From: Panagrolaimus kolymaensis
Taxonomy: Eukaryota > Nematoda > Chromadorea > Rhabditida > Panagrolaimidae
NCBI GenBank assembly: GCA_028622995.1
Contig: JAJQJQ010000059.1
Location: 310,001-374,000, forward strand
Length of the DNA stretch: 64,000 bases
Reading direction: 5' to 3'
The notes under the pieces were generated by a model, which was not told the origin of the DNA, made no database searches, and saw only the letters and a program-made list of their open reading frames with translations. Numbering within the stretch: the stretch's first letter is position 1; every line of letters begins with the position of its first letter. Shown piece after piece: positions 45,748 through 58,066 of this stretch. The position numbers and the translations under genes are program-made.

Positions 45748-48700
45748 ACTTTGCTAAAGCAACCAAATGCTCCACAAATATGTGCTTGTATGAATTTTTT
45801 CATGAAAACCTTTGACCCTTTTATATCAATTTTTTTAACCTTAATTTAGCTTTTTTGTTTAATTTGTCAAAAAAATGTGAACGCCATATATGTGGGTGGA
45901 ATTGTTGGCAGGAATAAAGATCAGATATCACATTGATTTAAATGTACACAAATCTCGAGGAATCCATTGTTAATAAAAAAATTCCGTTCTAAAAAACAAT
46001 TAAAAATATTGTTCCTAAAATTCTTTTATTTTCTATATTCAATTTAAAAAAGGTGTTCAAATAAAAAAAAATTTATTGCTTCTCGAAAAATCTTTTATTA
46101 GAAAATAAAATAAATCAAATAAAAAGAATTAAACTAGAGACAAAATAAATTTCCACAAAATTTTCTTTATTCAAATTTTTTTAAAAACTTTAAAAATATC
46201 GTCAAGAATGGAAGATTTTTTTTTCGCCCTCCTTTTCGATCAATATTTTGAGAATCATAAATTTCCAACTTTTCTTCTTTTTTCCTCAAAATTTTTTTTG
46301 ATTCACATAAAAATGAGGAGAATTTTTTTTTCTTTCTTCAACTATTTTATTAATTTTTTTAATAACTTTTTAATTTTTGTTTATTTACTTTAATTCAAAT
46401 TTATCATCTTTCACAATATTACTTCTTGAACTTAATTAAAACTTCTTTTTTTTTAAACTATTGTGCTGAAATTTGAACACATTCAATAGAATAAAATAAT
46501 GCGTGCATTAGTTCATGCACAACTCTCTAAATAAATAATTATTATTTTGTAATTTAGTTTTAAAGAAAAATAATATATTTTTAATTAACATTTTTTTGCA
46601 TTAATTGTTTTATTTCTTAAATATGTATTTGGAAATACAAAAACAAAATTTCTATTAAAATTTTTGATAGTTTTGGACAAATTTAAAAAAAAATCAATAA
46701 ATTAAATATTCAAAAAATCTCTCTATAAACTCAAGCAAAAAAAAAGAAGTTAGAGAAAACAAAAAACAAAAAATTCAGACAATCAACCAAAAAAATGCTT
46801 GCTTGTTTGCTTCATTATTTTCTTGGTCATAAAGAATTTTATTGATTTATTCGAGTCTCTTTTTTTTCGTTATCAATGAAGAAAATAAAGTTTAGAAAAG
46901 TAAATACCAAGAGAAAAAAAGAAAGAAGAAGAAAATGATTCATGGTTGATACAAAAAAAAATTAAACAACGCTTTGAAACCAAAAAAAGAAAAAAAGAAA
47001 ATTGATAATGAAAAATTTTTTTTGTTATTGGACATACATTTTTTCAACAAACAAAAAATGTGATGAATGTCAAAAGTTTTAGTTGTTTTTTTCTTTGAAT
47101 ATTTTATCTTTTACTTTTTACTTTTACAAGTGTGTTACAAATAATTAAAAGTGGCGGCTGTGTTTTGCATATTTTAACAGACTAGCTTTAAATAAAAAAA
47201 TGTGTTTTTTAAAGAAATAAATTAAGTTTTTTGTTTGTTGTTATCTGAACAATCAATGATTGCCATTCCTGCAAATGCGCAAAGAAATTAATTATGTACT
47301 TCGTAGATAAATAATTTGTGTCATGTTTGTATAAAATGAAATTTTGGCTCGAGAAACATTACATGTATCAGACAATAATAACACTTCTCGATGACGTCCA
47401 CCAATTTTTCGCGAACGGGGGTTTAAATTAAGGTTTTTGTGCAAGATAATACTTTTGTTTAATTTGATGATTTCCATCAAAGATATTTTGGTATTAATTT
47501 AACAATTTTCTGGTGGTGATAATAATTCTGAGGATTTTTGGTAAATTTTTTTTGTGAAGAAAAAAAATGATTCATCGATGAAAAAGAAAAAAAGAAAGGA
47601 AAATGGAGGAAAACTTTTTTCGATTCGAACAATTTTTTAAACAAACAAAAAAGAGTGATGATAGTGAAAAATTTTAGTAGCTTTTTTTTAATATTTTATC
47701 ACCTTTTTTTTAATTTTACTTTTTAAAAATAGCTTTTAAATAAACAAAAAGCTTTGTTTTTTTGCATATTTTTCAAGAGCGTTTGAAATTTTTTTAAAAG
47801 CTATTTATTAATATAAAATTATTTTTTTTAATTAAAATAAAGCATGCATTTACGATGGTAATTGCGCAAACGACGCTTTAAATTTATAAAAGAATTAATT
47901 CAATATGCCAATATAAAAAAAGAAGCTATGCACGATCAGCATTGAATGTAACAAGATAAATCATTCTATGATGGAGCAACTTATTCCAAAATATAAATTT
48001 AAATAAAAATCTTTATCACAGTGCATAATTATTTAATTAAAATAAACTTTATTTAATAAACATCACAAGTTTTATTTATCTGTTAATTAATGTTTTTATT
48101 CATTTTTTGAAGGCATAGAGTGATTTCAGAAACCAATATTATAAACACAAAAAAATCTAAAATTATTGATAGGAAAAAAAGCAGCGACAACAACCAAACT
48201 AAAAAACACACATAAATTGAATACACTTGTTCGACGTTTGTTTTTTTTTCTTCGTCTTCTTATTGAAAAAAAAAACACTTTTTATCATTGATTTATTTTT
48301 TGTTTGTTTGAATTTTTTGTTGTCAAAGTTTTTGTTTTGAATTAAAATATTTTTTTGACCTTGGTAAGTGTTAAGTTAAGAAGTAATAAAATTTATTTGC
48401 TTTTAAAAATGTTAGCAAAAAGATATGTAAAGCAAATTCGAAAGCTTTGGTTTTTTGCTGCCCAGTAAATCCCAAACATCCAAAAAATAAATATCTGTCA
48501 GGTAGAGACTCTGGTAGTCCAATAGTCAAAAAAATTAAAAAATAAAGATAAATTATATAAATAAATGTATAATTCAAAGTTTTAAATAGAGTTTTTTCTA
48601 TTTTCTAAAAAATTTGTTATTTGAGAAAAAGAAAAAACAAAATTGATTCATCGATGACAAATATAAAAACTGTTAAAGCAAGAGACAAAAAAATGGAAGA

Positions 48701-50652
48701 AGAAAATTGATAGAAAAAACTTTACATTTTATTTTATTTTCGTAAAAAGAAAGTGGCGTTGATTGATTCTATAAAAAGTCAAGATTTTAAAAAAAATTTA
48801 TAGTTTTGGAATATTTTATTATTTTTCCTTTGTTGGTTTTTTTCAAAAAAGATTTCATGGCAATAATAAAAAAAGAGTTGCATTGCCATATACATATTTT
48901 CCAAATGCACAAAGATGCTAAAAACAATGAACAAAGTTTATTTTTAAATAAATTTAAAAAAATATGTTAAAATGTATTGACCAATTTTCTGAAGAACAGC
49001 GGATTTCTCAACTTAATGTATTCCTGGAGCCAATATAATTTTTAATTTTGCTTCATTAAAAGATATTTTATGAATCAAATCATGGATCATTTCATGATGG
49101 AAATGCATGCAAAATAAACATGAAAGCTAAAAATTTTTTTAAACCAGTTAAATTTGCTTGGTTTATGGTGTAAACTAAAAATCAAAGTTGATAATTGTTT
49201 TTTAGATAAAAAAAACCCCTTCAATGAAGAGTATATTTTTTGAAAGGAAAAATTTTTTTATCAGCTAAAAAACACTGGTTGAAATGAAAAAAAAGTCATC
49301 ATTAAATTTAGACATTTTTTCTTAAACAAAAAAATAATATACATTTCTGGCGGAGAACCCTTTTTTAGAGTTTCTTTTTTAATTCTGGAGAAAAGTGATT
49401 TGAATTTTTAAATTTTACAATATTTTTTTAAGTTTTGTTAGAGCTTTTAAAGAATTTACCTCTTTTTCTAATGAATAAATTAATGGAAGAAAAGTAATTA
49501 CTCCTGATTTCATAAATTTGACAAATATGAAATCAAAAATCAATCTCATAAACAATCATCTTGATCAAAAGCAGAAATATTCGATACAAAAATCAAAATT
49601 TAAATATAAAAAAAGCTACTTTTAACATGCCCAGATCAAAAGAGTAAAATAAATTGAAAAAAATGTTTTACAAATCTCAAAAATTTTGGGTTCAAAAAAT
49701 GCAAAACTAAAAATTAATTGCATATTTATTTAACTGTTTCAAAGTGTAAAGTTTTTTCCATGATTATTTTAATATTTATGTATAATAGAATTATTTTTTT
49801 TATTGCAAAATCTTTTTTATTCAATTCTTCAAAGTAAAAATGGGTGTGAAAATCTGAGAAAATCGAGAATAGAATAATTAAAGATTTATCCTTTTTTTCC
49901 TTTTTTTTCATCAGCAGAAAAAAAAATCAATTTGCTCTGTCCAACAGAGAAATAAAAAGAGAGAGAATAGAATGTAAAGATTTGAGAGACGCAGCAAACA
50001 ATCTATGAACCGAAGAAAACGAAGAGAAAGGAAGGAAGCCCAAACAATCTATGAACATTTGCGGCGTCCTTTTTTTTCTTTCTTGTTGTTGTTTTCCTTT
50101 CAATTTTTTTGTTGTTTACTTCAAGCTGCTGGCTTTTATTTTTTGTGTGTCTTGTTGCATCGCACACGCGGTTTTTTTTATTTCTTCCTTTTTGTTTAGT
50201 TTTTCTGTTGTTATCGATGTATTTTTTTTTACTGAAAAACAAAACAAACTAAAACTAACTTTGTTGTTGTTGTCGTCGTCCGCTGCTCTGCTGCTGATTG
50301 ATTTTTAACTTTTACTTCTTTTTTTTATTCGTTGTTAGTTTTTCATTCTTTTCGAGTGGTTTAAGTTTTTATTTTCTTGCTTTTAATATTTTTAAAAAAT
50401 TTTGTGACAATTTTTTTTCCAAAAAGCCAAAATTTGCTTTGAAAAACAAACTTTAAACTTGCATTTTTGCTTTCTCGATCAATTCTTTTTACTTTTTTTA
50501 CCCGGAAAATTCATACTTTGATCCAAAATCATTCCCTTTTTTTTCTTGTTTGTTTTATCTAGAAAATCTTTGTTAAAAAAACTTATTTTGTCGTTAAATT
50601 TTTTTGCCTTCTAAAAAAATAAAAATTCCATTTTTCAGCCCAAACAAAAGCC
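45748..50652. repeat. Gene-poor block with repeat copies
   Basis: At least three diverged copies of the dispersed repeat: 46936-47310, 47563-48005 and 48637-49125. Landmarks are GATTCATCGATG, GTCAAAAGTTTTAGT, GAATATTTTAT, GCATATTTT and, near the end, a CATGATGG word before TATAAATTTAAATAAA. Frames here are low-complexity. 49990-50300 is slightly GC-richer and could be the promoter region of the gene at 50653. Confidence 0.5.
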
Positions 50653-51090
50653 ATGGATTTTTTGCATAAAAAAGCTCTAAATTTAGTCATCTTTAAAAAA
50701 GCATATTGTCAACAACGAGAAACCAAAGTCAGTTCAGCTTATCATGAAAATTATGAGCATCCACCATTCATGCAAGATTCTCGTCGAGCTCACACAGGAG
50801 TGAGTTTAAAAATATTTTTTGGCGCCAAAAGTCTTTGATTGAAACTTTTTAAATTTTTTTTGAAATAATAATACATAATTCGTTTAAATACCTTAAAACC
50901 TAAATTTAAATATCTATTTTTTTAGCCCTCAGCTGACACAGTTGGTGTCCGATCTGCATATCCCACAGCCAGAGCAGTTGGTGGAACGGATACAAACAAA
51001 GGAGTTATGAGCAATCCCATGTTTCTTATTGGTTTAGGCATAGCTGTTTTAGCGGCATTTGTAATTATGAGAAATTGTTGTTGTCATTAA
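50653..51090 (+). CDS. Small tail-anchored protein 1
   Basis: Two exons: 50653-50799 and 50926-51090, giving 103 residues. A CAG lies 15 bases before the ATG (TTTTTCAG), suggesting a trans-splice or splice acceptor. The N-terminus MDFLHKKALNLVIF resembles the start of the next gene. The middle is hydrophilic (HENYEHPPFMQDSRRAHTG). One membrane helix closes the protein (FLIGLGIAVLAAFVIMRNCCC), with Cys residues at the end that could be palmitoylated. No catalytic motif. I do not recognise the family; membrane insertion by the C-terminus is inferred from position and hydrophobicity. Confidence 0.7.
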
Positions 51091-51369
51091 AAAAAATATG
51101 CAAAAACGAAAAAAATTAGATCTTTATTTTATGTAAATTTATAAATGTTTGTGTAATATATTATTTGGTTTATTATTTTTTTCTTTAATTATTTTTTGAT
51201 TACTGTAAATATTAATTAATTAAAATCTAAAAAATACTATTCTTTTTTGTATGTAAATTTTTTTAAGTGTTTTAGGACACTGAAAAATATCTTTTTTCTT
51301 AAGTTTTGTATTTGTAAAACTTTTTTTAAATGTGTTTTTTAGCGATTTTATTGAAGAAAGAAAAAAATA

Positions 51370-52406
51370 ATGGATTTCCTTGGAAAGAAATTACTTGGCA
51401 TGGCCGGAATTCAACGGGCTTATATGCGAACTGACCCCGAAAAAGTTACCACTCCCGATCATGAACATGTCAAACATCCACCTAAGATGAAGCCCGATGG
51501 TGATTACGATACTCAACGGAAGCCAGCCACAGGAGTAAGTCAATAATTACATACAAAAACAAAAAAGTTGAAAATTGCAGCGAAAATTAAATAATAAACT
51601 TAGCGCCCTTATTTAAATTTTAAAATAATTTGTCTCTCAAAAAGAACTTTAATAACAAAATTTCATTCCCGCAGCGAAAAGCAACTTTCGTAACGAAAAC
51701 TAAAAATAAGAAAAACTTTCGCTTCAAAATTTTCAACTTTACAATTTTTTATTGGCACTTTTATTTTTAAAACCTATTTTTTTAGCCACCTACTCAACAA
51801 TCAGGTGGTAATAATATAAAAGCTACCCAAGAACCAGGTGGTAATACCAAAGCTGAATCGCGTAAACCCGAAATTTTGGGAAATACTGCTACCATGGCCG
51901 GTGTAGCTGGTGCAGTTTTAGTTGGAATTGTATTGCTTCGAAAAATGATGAAATAAATAAAAAAGAAAAAAGCCATCTTTCTTTATTCCAAAAAAAAATT
52001 ACATTTTTTTAAACCATTCTTAAATTCTGATTATTTTTAGTTTTCTTTTTATTTTATTTTTGTAAAAAATAGTAAAGTAAAAATTTAAATAATAAAATTT
52101 AGTTTTATTTATTTTTTTCGTCCGCACAAACAAAGAAATTTTAACCCATTTTTCACAAACATATATCGTCAACAATCCAAAAATACAAAAGCTTATGCTA
52201 AAAAAAAAAGAATTTTTATTGGAAAAATAAAAAAAAGTGGTTTTTTTTTTCAGCCAGAACCAAATCATCCATCAGCACAATCTCCAGCAGTTAATTCTGT
52301 TTGTGGACCAACTGAACCAAAAATTTGGGGAAATCCCACTGCTATGGGTGGCATTGCTCTTGCTGTTTTGGCAGGTCTTGTATTGCTTCGAAAAATGATC
52401 AAATAA
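51370..52406 (+). CDS. Small tail-anchored protein 2 with two alternative last exons
   Basis: Exon 1 51370-51534 (MDFLGKKLLGMAGIQRAYMR). It can join in phase 0 to exon 2a (51786-51956, acceptor TTTTTTAG, product 111 residues) or to exon 2b (52254-52406, acceptor TTTTTTTTTCAG, product 105 residues). Both last exons start with Pro, are Pro/Asn-rich, then have a membrane tail: GVAGAVLVGIVLLRKMMK or GGIALAVLAGLVLLRKMIK, a stop and an AATAAATAA downstream. So the last exon is duplicated with its own poly(A) signal. Gene 1 has the same phase and the same 'TG|P' junction. The alternative, that 2b is a silent duplicate, cannot be excluded. Confidence 0.7.
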
Positions 52407-53455
52407 ATAAAGAAAAACTGCCATCATTTATTATTGAGCAAAAAAATTGAATTTTAATTAATCTAAAATTCTGAATATTATAATTAAAATGCCTTTTTTT
52501 AGTAAAGAAAACTGTTAAAATTAAATAAATAAAACTTTATTTTCGTATTTTTATGCAACAAACAAAAGAAATTTCTTGCTTTTCCAATTCACATTTACCC
52601 AGCCAAAAAAAAAGTTTCAAAGAAGTCAATGAAAAATAAATCATAGATGCAAAAAAACAAAACAAGACAAGCAAAAAAAGGTTTAAAAAAACCGTTCACT
52701 TTTTGCAGTAAAAAAAATAATTATTAGCAAAGGTATTTTTGAATCAAAAACTTGCTTGCAACTCTATCGGCTCAATTTAGATCTTCCATATTTCCAAAAG
52801 AAGAAAAGAAAAAGAAAAGAAATTTAGTCCAAAAAACATAGTTGAAAAGTTTTACAAATTAATATTAAATAAAAGCAATGTTAGCAAAAGAACTAAAGAA
52901 GCATCGTCGATCGACAAAGGATGTAAAACAAAATTCTTTACCGTCAACAACTCTAAATTTGCAACAAAACAAACCATCCACGAAATCAAAAGAAGCGTAA
53001 GAACAACAAATAAATAGGACGTTGTTGAGTTTATTATTTGTTTTTGATATGTAAAATTAATAATAAAGCGCTTTAATGAACCATTCATCGGTGTTAAAAC
53101 TTCAAAAATTTTGATCTTTGCGGTACAAAGACTTTACTTTTAAAGATATTTTGATTTTTAAAAGCATCTTGCACTTGATATGCTACGAAAGATTGTGGCA
53201 TGCTTTAAATAGGTTATCCAATTACATAGCTACTAAAGGCATGCAACAAAACACATGTACCATCTCTTCTCTAAATTTTAGTTCCTGATAAACAATGTAA
53301 AATATCTTGAAACATACTTGTTTCTACCAAAATCATGAGGAAAAGGAATCTCCGAAGTAAAACCAACAACAACAAATTTATTAAAAAACTAAAGTTATCA
53401 CAAAAATTAAAGCACGTATACATACATAACAACAAAAAGACAAATACAATCATTA
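52407..53455. other. Intergenic
   Basis: A-rich. The minus-strand frame at 52852-53088 shows no family feature, and I found nothing else. Confidence 0.5.
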
Positions 53456-54250
53456 TTAACAATTAACAAGATGAAATCCTATTTTCAATAATTTGCAAGC
53501 TTCATGTAAACCTTTGAGAACATTGCTTCTTTCTTCCTTTGAAAATTCATTGAACAAGCAGAATCCAAGTTGTTTGGGAAGCTTTCCAGTTTCTTTTTTG
53601 ATTGCTTTTATATGATCTTTCAACACCAAAGCCATGAGAAAAACAGGAGAGGAAGCTTTTCTTGTTCCATCAAACGTATCAAATTCGAGCAAAATGGGAT
53701 GATTGACATCCTTGATAACAGCAAATTTCCATTGTGGTTCACCTTCAACTTTTTCTGGCGATTTTGACATAATTCTAAGTAAATCTGAAAAGCAAAATGG
53801 TTGAAAGAAAAAGGAAACATGAAAAACTACCGTAAACTATAGAAGAGTTTTTGCTGTTATCATGTACAATAATATCGGTAATAAGACGAGGCTTTTGTTG
53901 ATCAAAACAAAGATATAAATCTTTACCACATTCACCTAAAAAAACCATGATTGCTTTGCTTTCACAAACTAAAGTAAAAAGTGCTCACCATTCCATGATT
54001 CCATAAAATCATAGCCATTTTCATCATGAAGACAAATAACTGATGAATTATCCAATAAACCAATTACAGGAATTTTTAAAGCTTCTTTCGAATCTAGTAA
54101 GTCAGGAAAAGATTTGATTTCACCAGACATAACGGTATCTTGATACAAAAATGGGCAATTATTTGAGTCGACGATCAAAGTGAGTTTAATTCGATGACAG
54201 TAACCATTCACAAAACCTTCAGAATATTCATTTGCACTCCAAATTTTGAG
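53456..54250 (-). pseudogene. Degenerate Hsp70-like nucleotide-binding-domain fragment
   Basis: Three exons, high to low: 54250-53989, 53935-53831 and 53784-53456, joined in frame (NG|ECG; VY|DLLRIM). The order of segments fits the N-terminal ATPase lobe of Hsp70: IPVIGLLDNSSVICLHDENG stands where GIDLGTTNS...ENG is expected; DLLRIMSKSPEKVE where the 'D.KRLIGR' segment is; QWKFAVIKDVNHPILLEF where 'WPFKVV....P.I.V' is; and SPVFLMALVLKDHIKAIKKE where 'sPEEISsmVL.K....' is. The phosphate-binding GIDLGT motif is lost and the reading stops after LKIGFHLVNC, about where 'INEPTAAA' would begin. No ATG is found at the N-terminus, so it is partial or dead. Confidence 0.5.
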
Positions 54251-54519
54251 TTATGATTGTTTTTTTAATGATCAGAGTATTTATTTTTTAAGCCTAACAC
54301 AAAGATACCTACCTACCTAGCTACATGATACTTTGTTCGCTGACAATGAAAAAAGAAGAAAAAAAGGAAATAAATGATGACTAGGAGAAAGTTGGACCTG
54401 ATTAAGTTGTTGAAACGTCGATAGTGAAAATTTTTTTTTTTGCAGAATGAAGTATTTAAAGTTCCAGCAGCGAGCATTTTTTTTATCTTCTTCTTCTTAT
54501 TTGGAAGCAGCAAAGAAAA

Positions 54520-56152
54520 ATGAATTTAATTTTGTTGTTTATTTTTTCTTTTTTTGCTTTTGGAAATGCAAAAGTTTTTAAAATGCAACTTCATTCCACT
54601 GGAGTTCAGCTATCTGCAGCTCGAAGTTATAATTTCACAACTTTGCCAAATCATCCCAAAAGCCTCAAATCCAAAAGTGCTGATTTTTCTGAGCCATTAA
54701 TGTATTTTTTTGATACTTATTTACTTTTAAATATTTCTCTTGGAACTCCATCCCAAAATTTTACAATGTTTCTTGATACAGCGAGTTCAAATTTATGGGT
54801 TGTCGATGTTCAATGTCAAACAAAACCTTGCAAAGGTAATCCAGCGATTGGATTTACAAAGCATCAATTTGATTCCTCTAAATCTTCGACGTATATTAAA
54901 AATGGAGAATCTTTTACTATTGATTATGGTTATGGTCCAGCTGTTGGATTCTTAGGTAAGTTAGGGACCATAAATATTCAAATCAATGGGAGTCATTTTT
55001 TATTAATTTATTTATTTATGGATTCTCGTCATAAATGTTTTGAGTTATTCGTATTTTTATTTTTAAGACAATTTTAAAAAAAAACTTTGGATTTTGAAGA
55101 TTATAAATTTCATAAATTATTTTTCCAAAAATTATTTATTTCAAACAAATCTTAAATTTAATGGTTTTTTCCACTCAAAAATAAAAATAAATTAGGTGAC
55201 TTCTGGAAATTAAAAAACTTATCTTCATTTTCGCGTTTAGCCGCTAATAATTTTTTCATTTCCAGCAACTGACACCCTCAATCTCGGTGGAATTCAAATC
55301 CAAAACCAAACTTTTGGCTTGGTTCAATCTTTAGCTGATGAATATGGAAATCAACCGATTGATGGTTTTTTGGGTTTAGGTTGGCCTAATCTCGCGGTGG
55401 ACAGCGTGGTGCCACCCCTTCAAACTGCTTTGCCTCAATTTGATCAACAAATTTTTACGGTTTGGTTGGATAAAAAGCGATTAGCCACCGCTGATCCAAA
55501 TGCTGGACAAATAACTTTTGGGGATTTCGAAGAAATTCATTGCGGAGATCAAACAAATATTTATTATTTAAAATTAAGTTCTTTGACATATTGGCAATTT
55601 CCATTTGGTGGATTTTCATTTGGTTCATATTCAAATAAGAAAAAAACTTCAGCCATTTCGGATACAGCGAGAATTGGATTTGGAGCGCCTCAAAATGATT
55701 TTAATGGAATTATTCAAGTTTTAAATGCATCTTTTGATTCGATAAATAATGTTTATACAGTTCCATGCAATCAAATAAAAAATATTCCGGATATGATTTT
55801 CACTCTTGGACAAAAGAATTTTAATGTTTCTGCAAATTATTTTATTTTTGATCAAGGCCTTGGAAATGGACAATGCGTGGTTACTGCTTTTGTTTTAAAT
55901 GGAGGTTAGTGATTCTACAATATAAATAAAATTAAAGTTTCAAGGGTATCTTGGAGCAAAAAAACTATTTCATCACGGTAGTGTCCAAAATAATACTCTC
56001 CAATACCATTTGTTTTTGTTATGGATAAAAAAATTGATTTTTTAGGCGGTTTCGGTCCTGTATGGATTTTTGGTGATAGTTTTCTTCGACCTTATTGCAA
56101 TATTTATGACATCGGAAATCAGCAAATTGGTTTTGTCAATGCTTTACATTAA
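54520..56152 (+). CDS. Pepsin-family (A1) aspartic protease
   Basis: Three exons: 54520-54955, 55266-55904 and 56046-56152, giving 393 residues, usual for the family. Signal peptide MNLILLFIFSFFAFGNA, then a propeptide-like basic stretch. The mature part begins near YLLLNISLGTPSQNFTMFLD. First active-site box FLDTASSNLWV (DTG changed to DTA). Flap region SFTIDYGYGPAVGFLG. QPIDGFLGLGWPNLAV and the second box AISDTARIGFGAP (DTG-[ST] changed to DTARIG). The C-terminus WIFGDSFLRPYCNIYD is a strong match to 'ILGDVFLR.YY..FD'. Both catalytic Asp residues are present, but the glycines after DT are Ala, so activity is uncertain. Likely a secreted gut or lysosomal protease (inference). Introns use GTAAGT/TTCCAG and GTTAGT/TTTTAG. 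Confidence 0.85.
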
Positions 56153-56621
56153 ATTTTTGTTTAAAACATTTTTTCTTTGTCACCAAATTTTTTTAACAAA
56201 CAAAATAAAAATACTTTTTGGTTTATTTTAAGAAATAAATAAATTTGATTTTTCATTAAAAAAAGTTAAAGATTTAAAAAATTGATTTTTCTTTTTTCTT
56301 AATAAATGGCTGCCAAGAAAATTACTTTCCCCGAAAAAAAAGAAAGAACTTTATGCGTTTTTTTCATTTTTGGAACACTATGAGTGGATCGACCTCCTTA
56401 TTTATTTTTCTTTATTGTTGCTCATTGATTTCTTTAAAGGCCAAAGAAAACTACTCAAGTTTTTTGTTTCTTTCGTTCATAAAATTGGACAAAAAAACTT
56501 TTTTTGTTCTTGTAGTGTTCGAACTAAATTTTCCGACTCCAATTTTCCCAATCATTCTTTATTTTTTTTTTACTTTGGTAATTTTTTTTTGCTTCATTTC
56601 AAGGCTTCTATTATTTATTCC
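56153..56621. other. Intergenic
   Basis: Downstream of the protease (AATAAAAATAC at about 56205) and upstream of gene A. A frame continues upstream of the chosen ATG to 56370, but it is F/L-rich and unlike coding DNA. Confidence 0.45.
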
Positions 56622-57428
56622 ATGATGAATATTTTTTTTATTAAAACTAAAAAACAAAAAATTTTCACTGTTGATAGTGAAAAAATTTTTATAAATCATA
56701 AATGTGTTATTGACCCTGAGCTTCCTGTTAACATTTACGACGTCAAAGAAGATCCAACAAAATTGGACGATGCTGAAAATGATAAAATTTTAATGAAAGT
56801 AAGTCTAAGTCTCGCATCTCAAATTATTTTTTTGATTTTGGATTCAAAAATATTTTTTAAACTTTATTAAAACAAATTTCTTTTCAAAAAAAAATTAAAT
56901 AAATCTTTTTAGGAAGCGAAAATGTATTTATTTGTGATATTATTTTGTTTATTTTTGGGTTTTGTATTATTTCTAGCGGTTGTAAAATATAATTCTCAAA
57001 TCGACTGTGGATTAAAAAAGCCCTCAACAACCTATGAAGAAGAATTTGGAGAGATGGAAGCATTGAAGAATAAACTTTCTGAGAAAGAAAAGGTTAGGTT
57101 TTAAAAAAAATTAAAATTAAAAATTATTGTTTATGGCTTTTTTTAGGAAGTTAATGCCTTAGAATTAATTGTTAAAAATTTACAAACTTGGAATATTTCA
57201 ATTTCTTTCCATTCCAATAAAACTTTATCAACAAAATTAGAAAGTTTAAAGAATGAAAATGAAATTCTGAAAAATGAAGTTTCAAAGTATGAAACTTGTG
57301 AAATGGAAAAACTTAAAAATATAGCAAAAGCACGTTTAATTTTATTGATGATATTTATTATTCCTTTTCTTTTTTGCTTTATAAGTTTGATTAAAAATAT
57401 TGAAAAATTGATTGGGCATAAAAAATGA
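56622..57428 (+). CDS. Two-TM coiled-coil protein A (tandem family)
   Basis: Three exons: 56622-56798, 56913-57092 and 57147-57428, all phase 0, giving about 212 residues. Cytoplasmic N-terminus, TM1 (MYLFVILFCLFLGFVLFLAVV), then the loop start NSQIDCGLKK, a predicted coiled coil (MEALKNKLSEKEK...LKNENEILKNEVSKYE) with one Cys near its end, and TM2 (ARLILLMIFIIPFLFCFISLI). The start MMNIFF is preceded by AG after a T-rich tract; longer starts cannot be excluded. Same plan as genes B and C downstream. Function unknown. Confidence 0.65.
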
Positions 57429-58036
57429 TTTATTTATGCCAAAAAAATTTTATTGTTTGCTTTTTATTGTTTTTTATTTCTATTTTCTCTGTGACTTTAC
57501 AAATTTGAAAAAAATAAAATATTTAAAATGCTTTTTTCTTTATATTTTTTTCGTCTTTTATCTTTGTTTATTTTTTCAAGATCAAATTTTATAAAAAGTT
57601 GCTTTTTACTCCTTTTTTTTGAGCTGGAAAAACTCAAGCATGGACTTTACTGTTTCCTTCTCTTTTTTTGTATTAACAAACACAATTTGATCATCACATC
57701 GAGAATAAAATACATGTATGTACATGTTTTTTTGAACAAAAAATTTGTAACTATTCTTTTCACTTTCCCAAACTTAAAAAATGTCAAAGCAGTTGAAAAA
57801 AAGCACTGTCGTTTCGGCATTATTAGTTTTACATTCAAACCAAAATGTCTGTCCTTCTTCTCCTATTTTTTTCCCTGATTGCGGGTGCATTTTTAACGGA
57901 TCGATTATGGCAAAAGATGTACTGCATTTCGATACAAAGTATATTTTTGGCGCTTCTTTTAATTGATTAATTTTCTTAAACTCTTTTGGTTAAAAAAAAT
58001 AAAAACAAGAAAGTTTCATTTTATTTTTAAAATTTT

Positions 58037-58066
58037 ACTAGAAGCTCCGCCGGCCTACGGCCAGCG
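58037..58066 (-). mobile_element. Possible Helitron 3' terminus
   Basis: Read on the minus strand: a hairpin GCTGGCC-GTA-GGCCGGC (one G/T pair), 7 bases GGAGCTT, then CTAG followed by T. Hairpin plus CTRR|T is the canonical Helitron end. The spacing is shorter than usual (about 10-12). The matching TC 5' end was not identified, so length is unknown. Confidence 0.4.

Noticed and set aside
50003..50308. Several frames on both strands upstream of the gene at 50653
   Set aside because: Cys/Phe-rich or Lys-rich with no domain; more likely promoter or 5' untranslated DNA.
56353..56621. Longer N-terminus for gene A from an ATG at 56370
   Set aside because: The added part is F/L/S-rich and not found in genes B and C, which start shortly before TM1.
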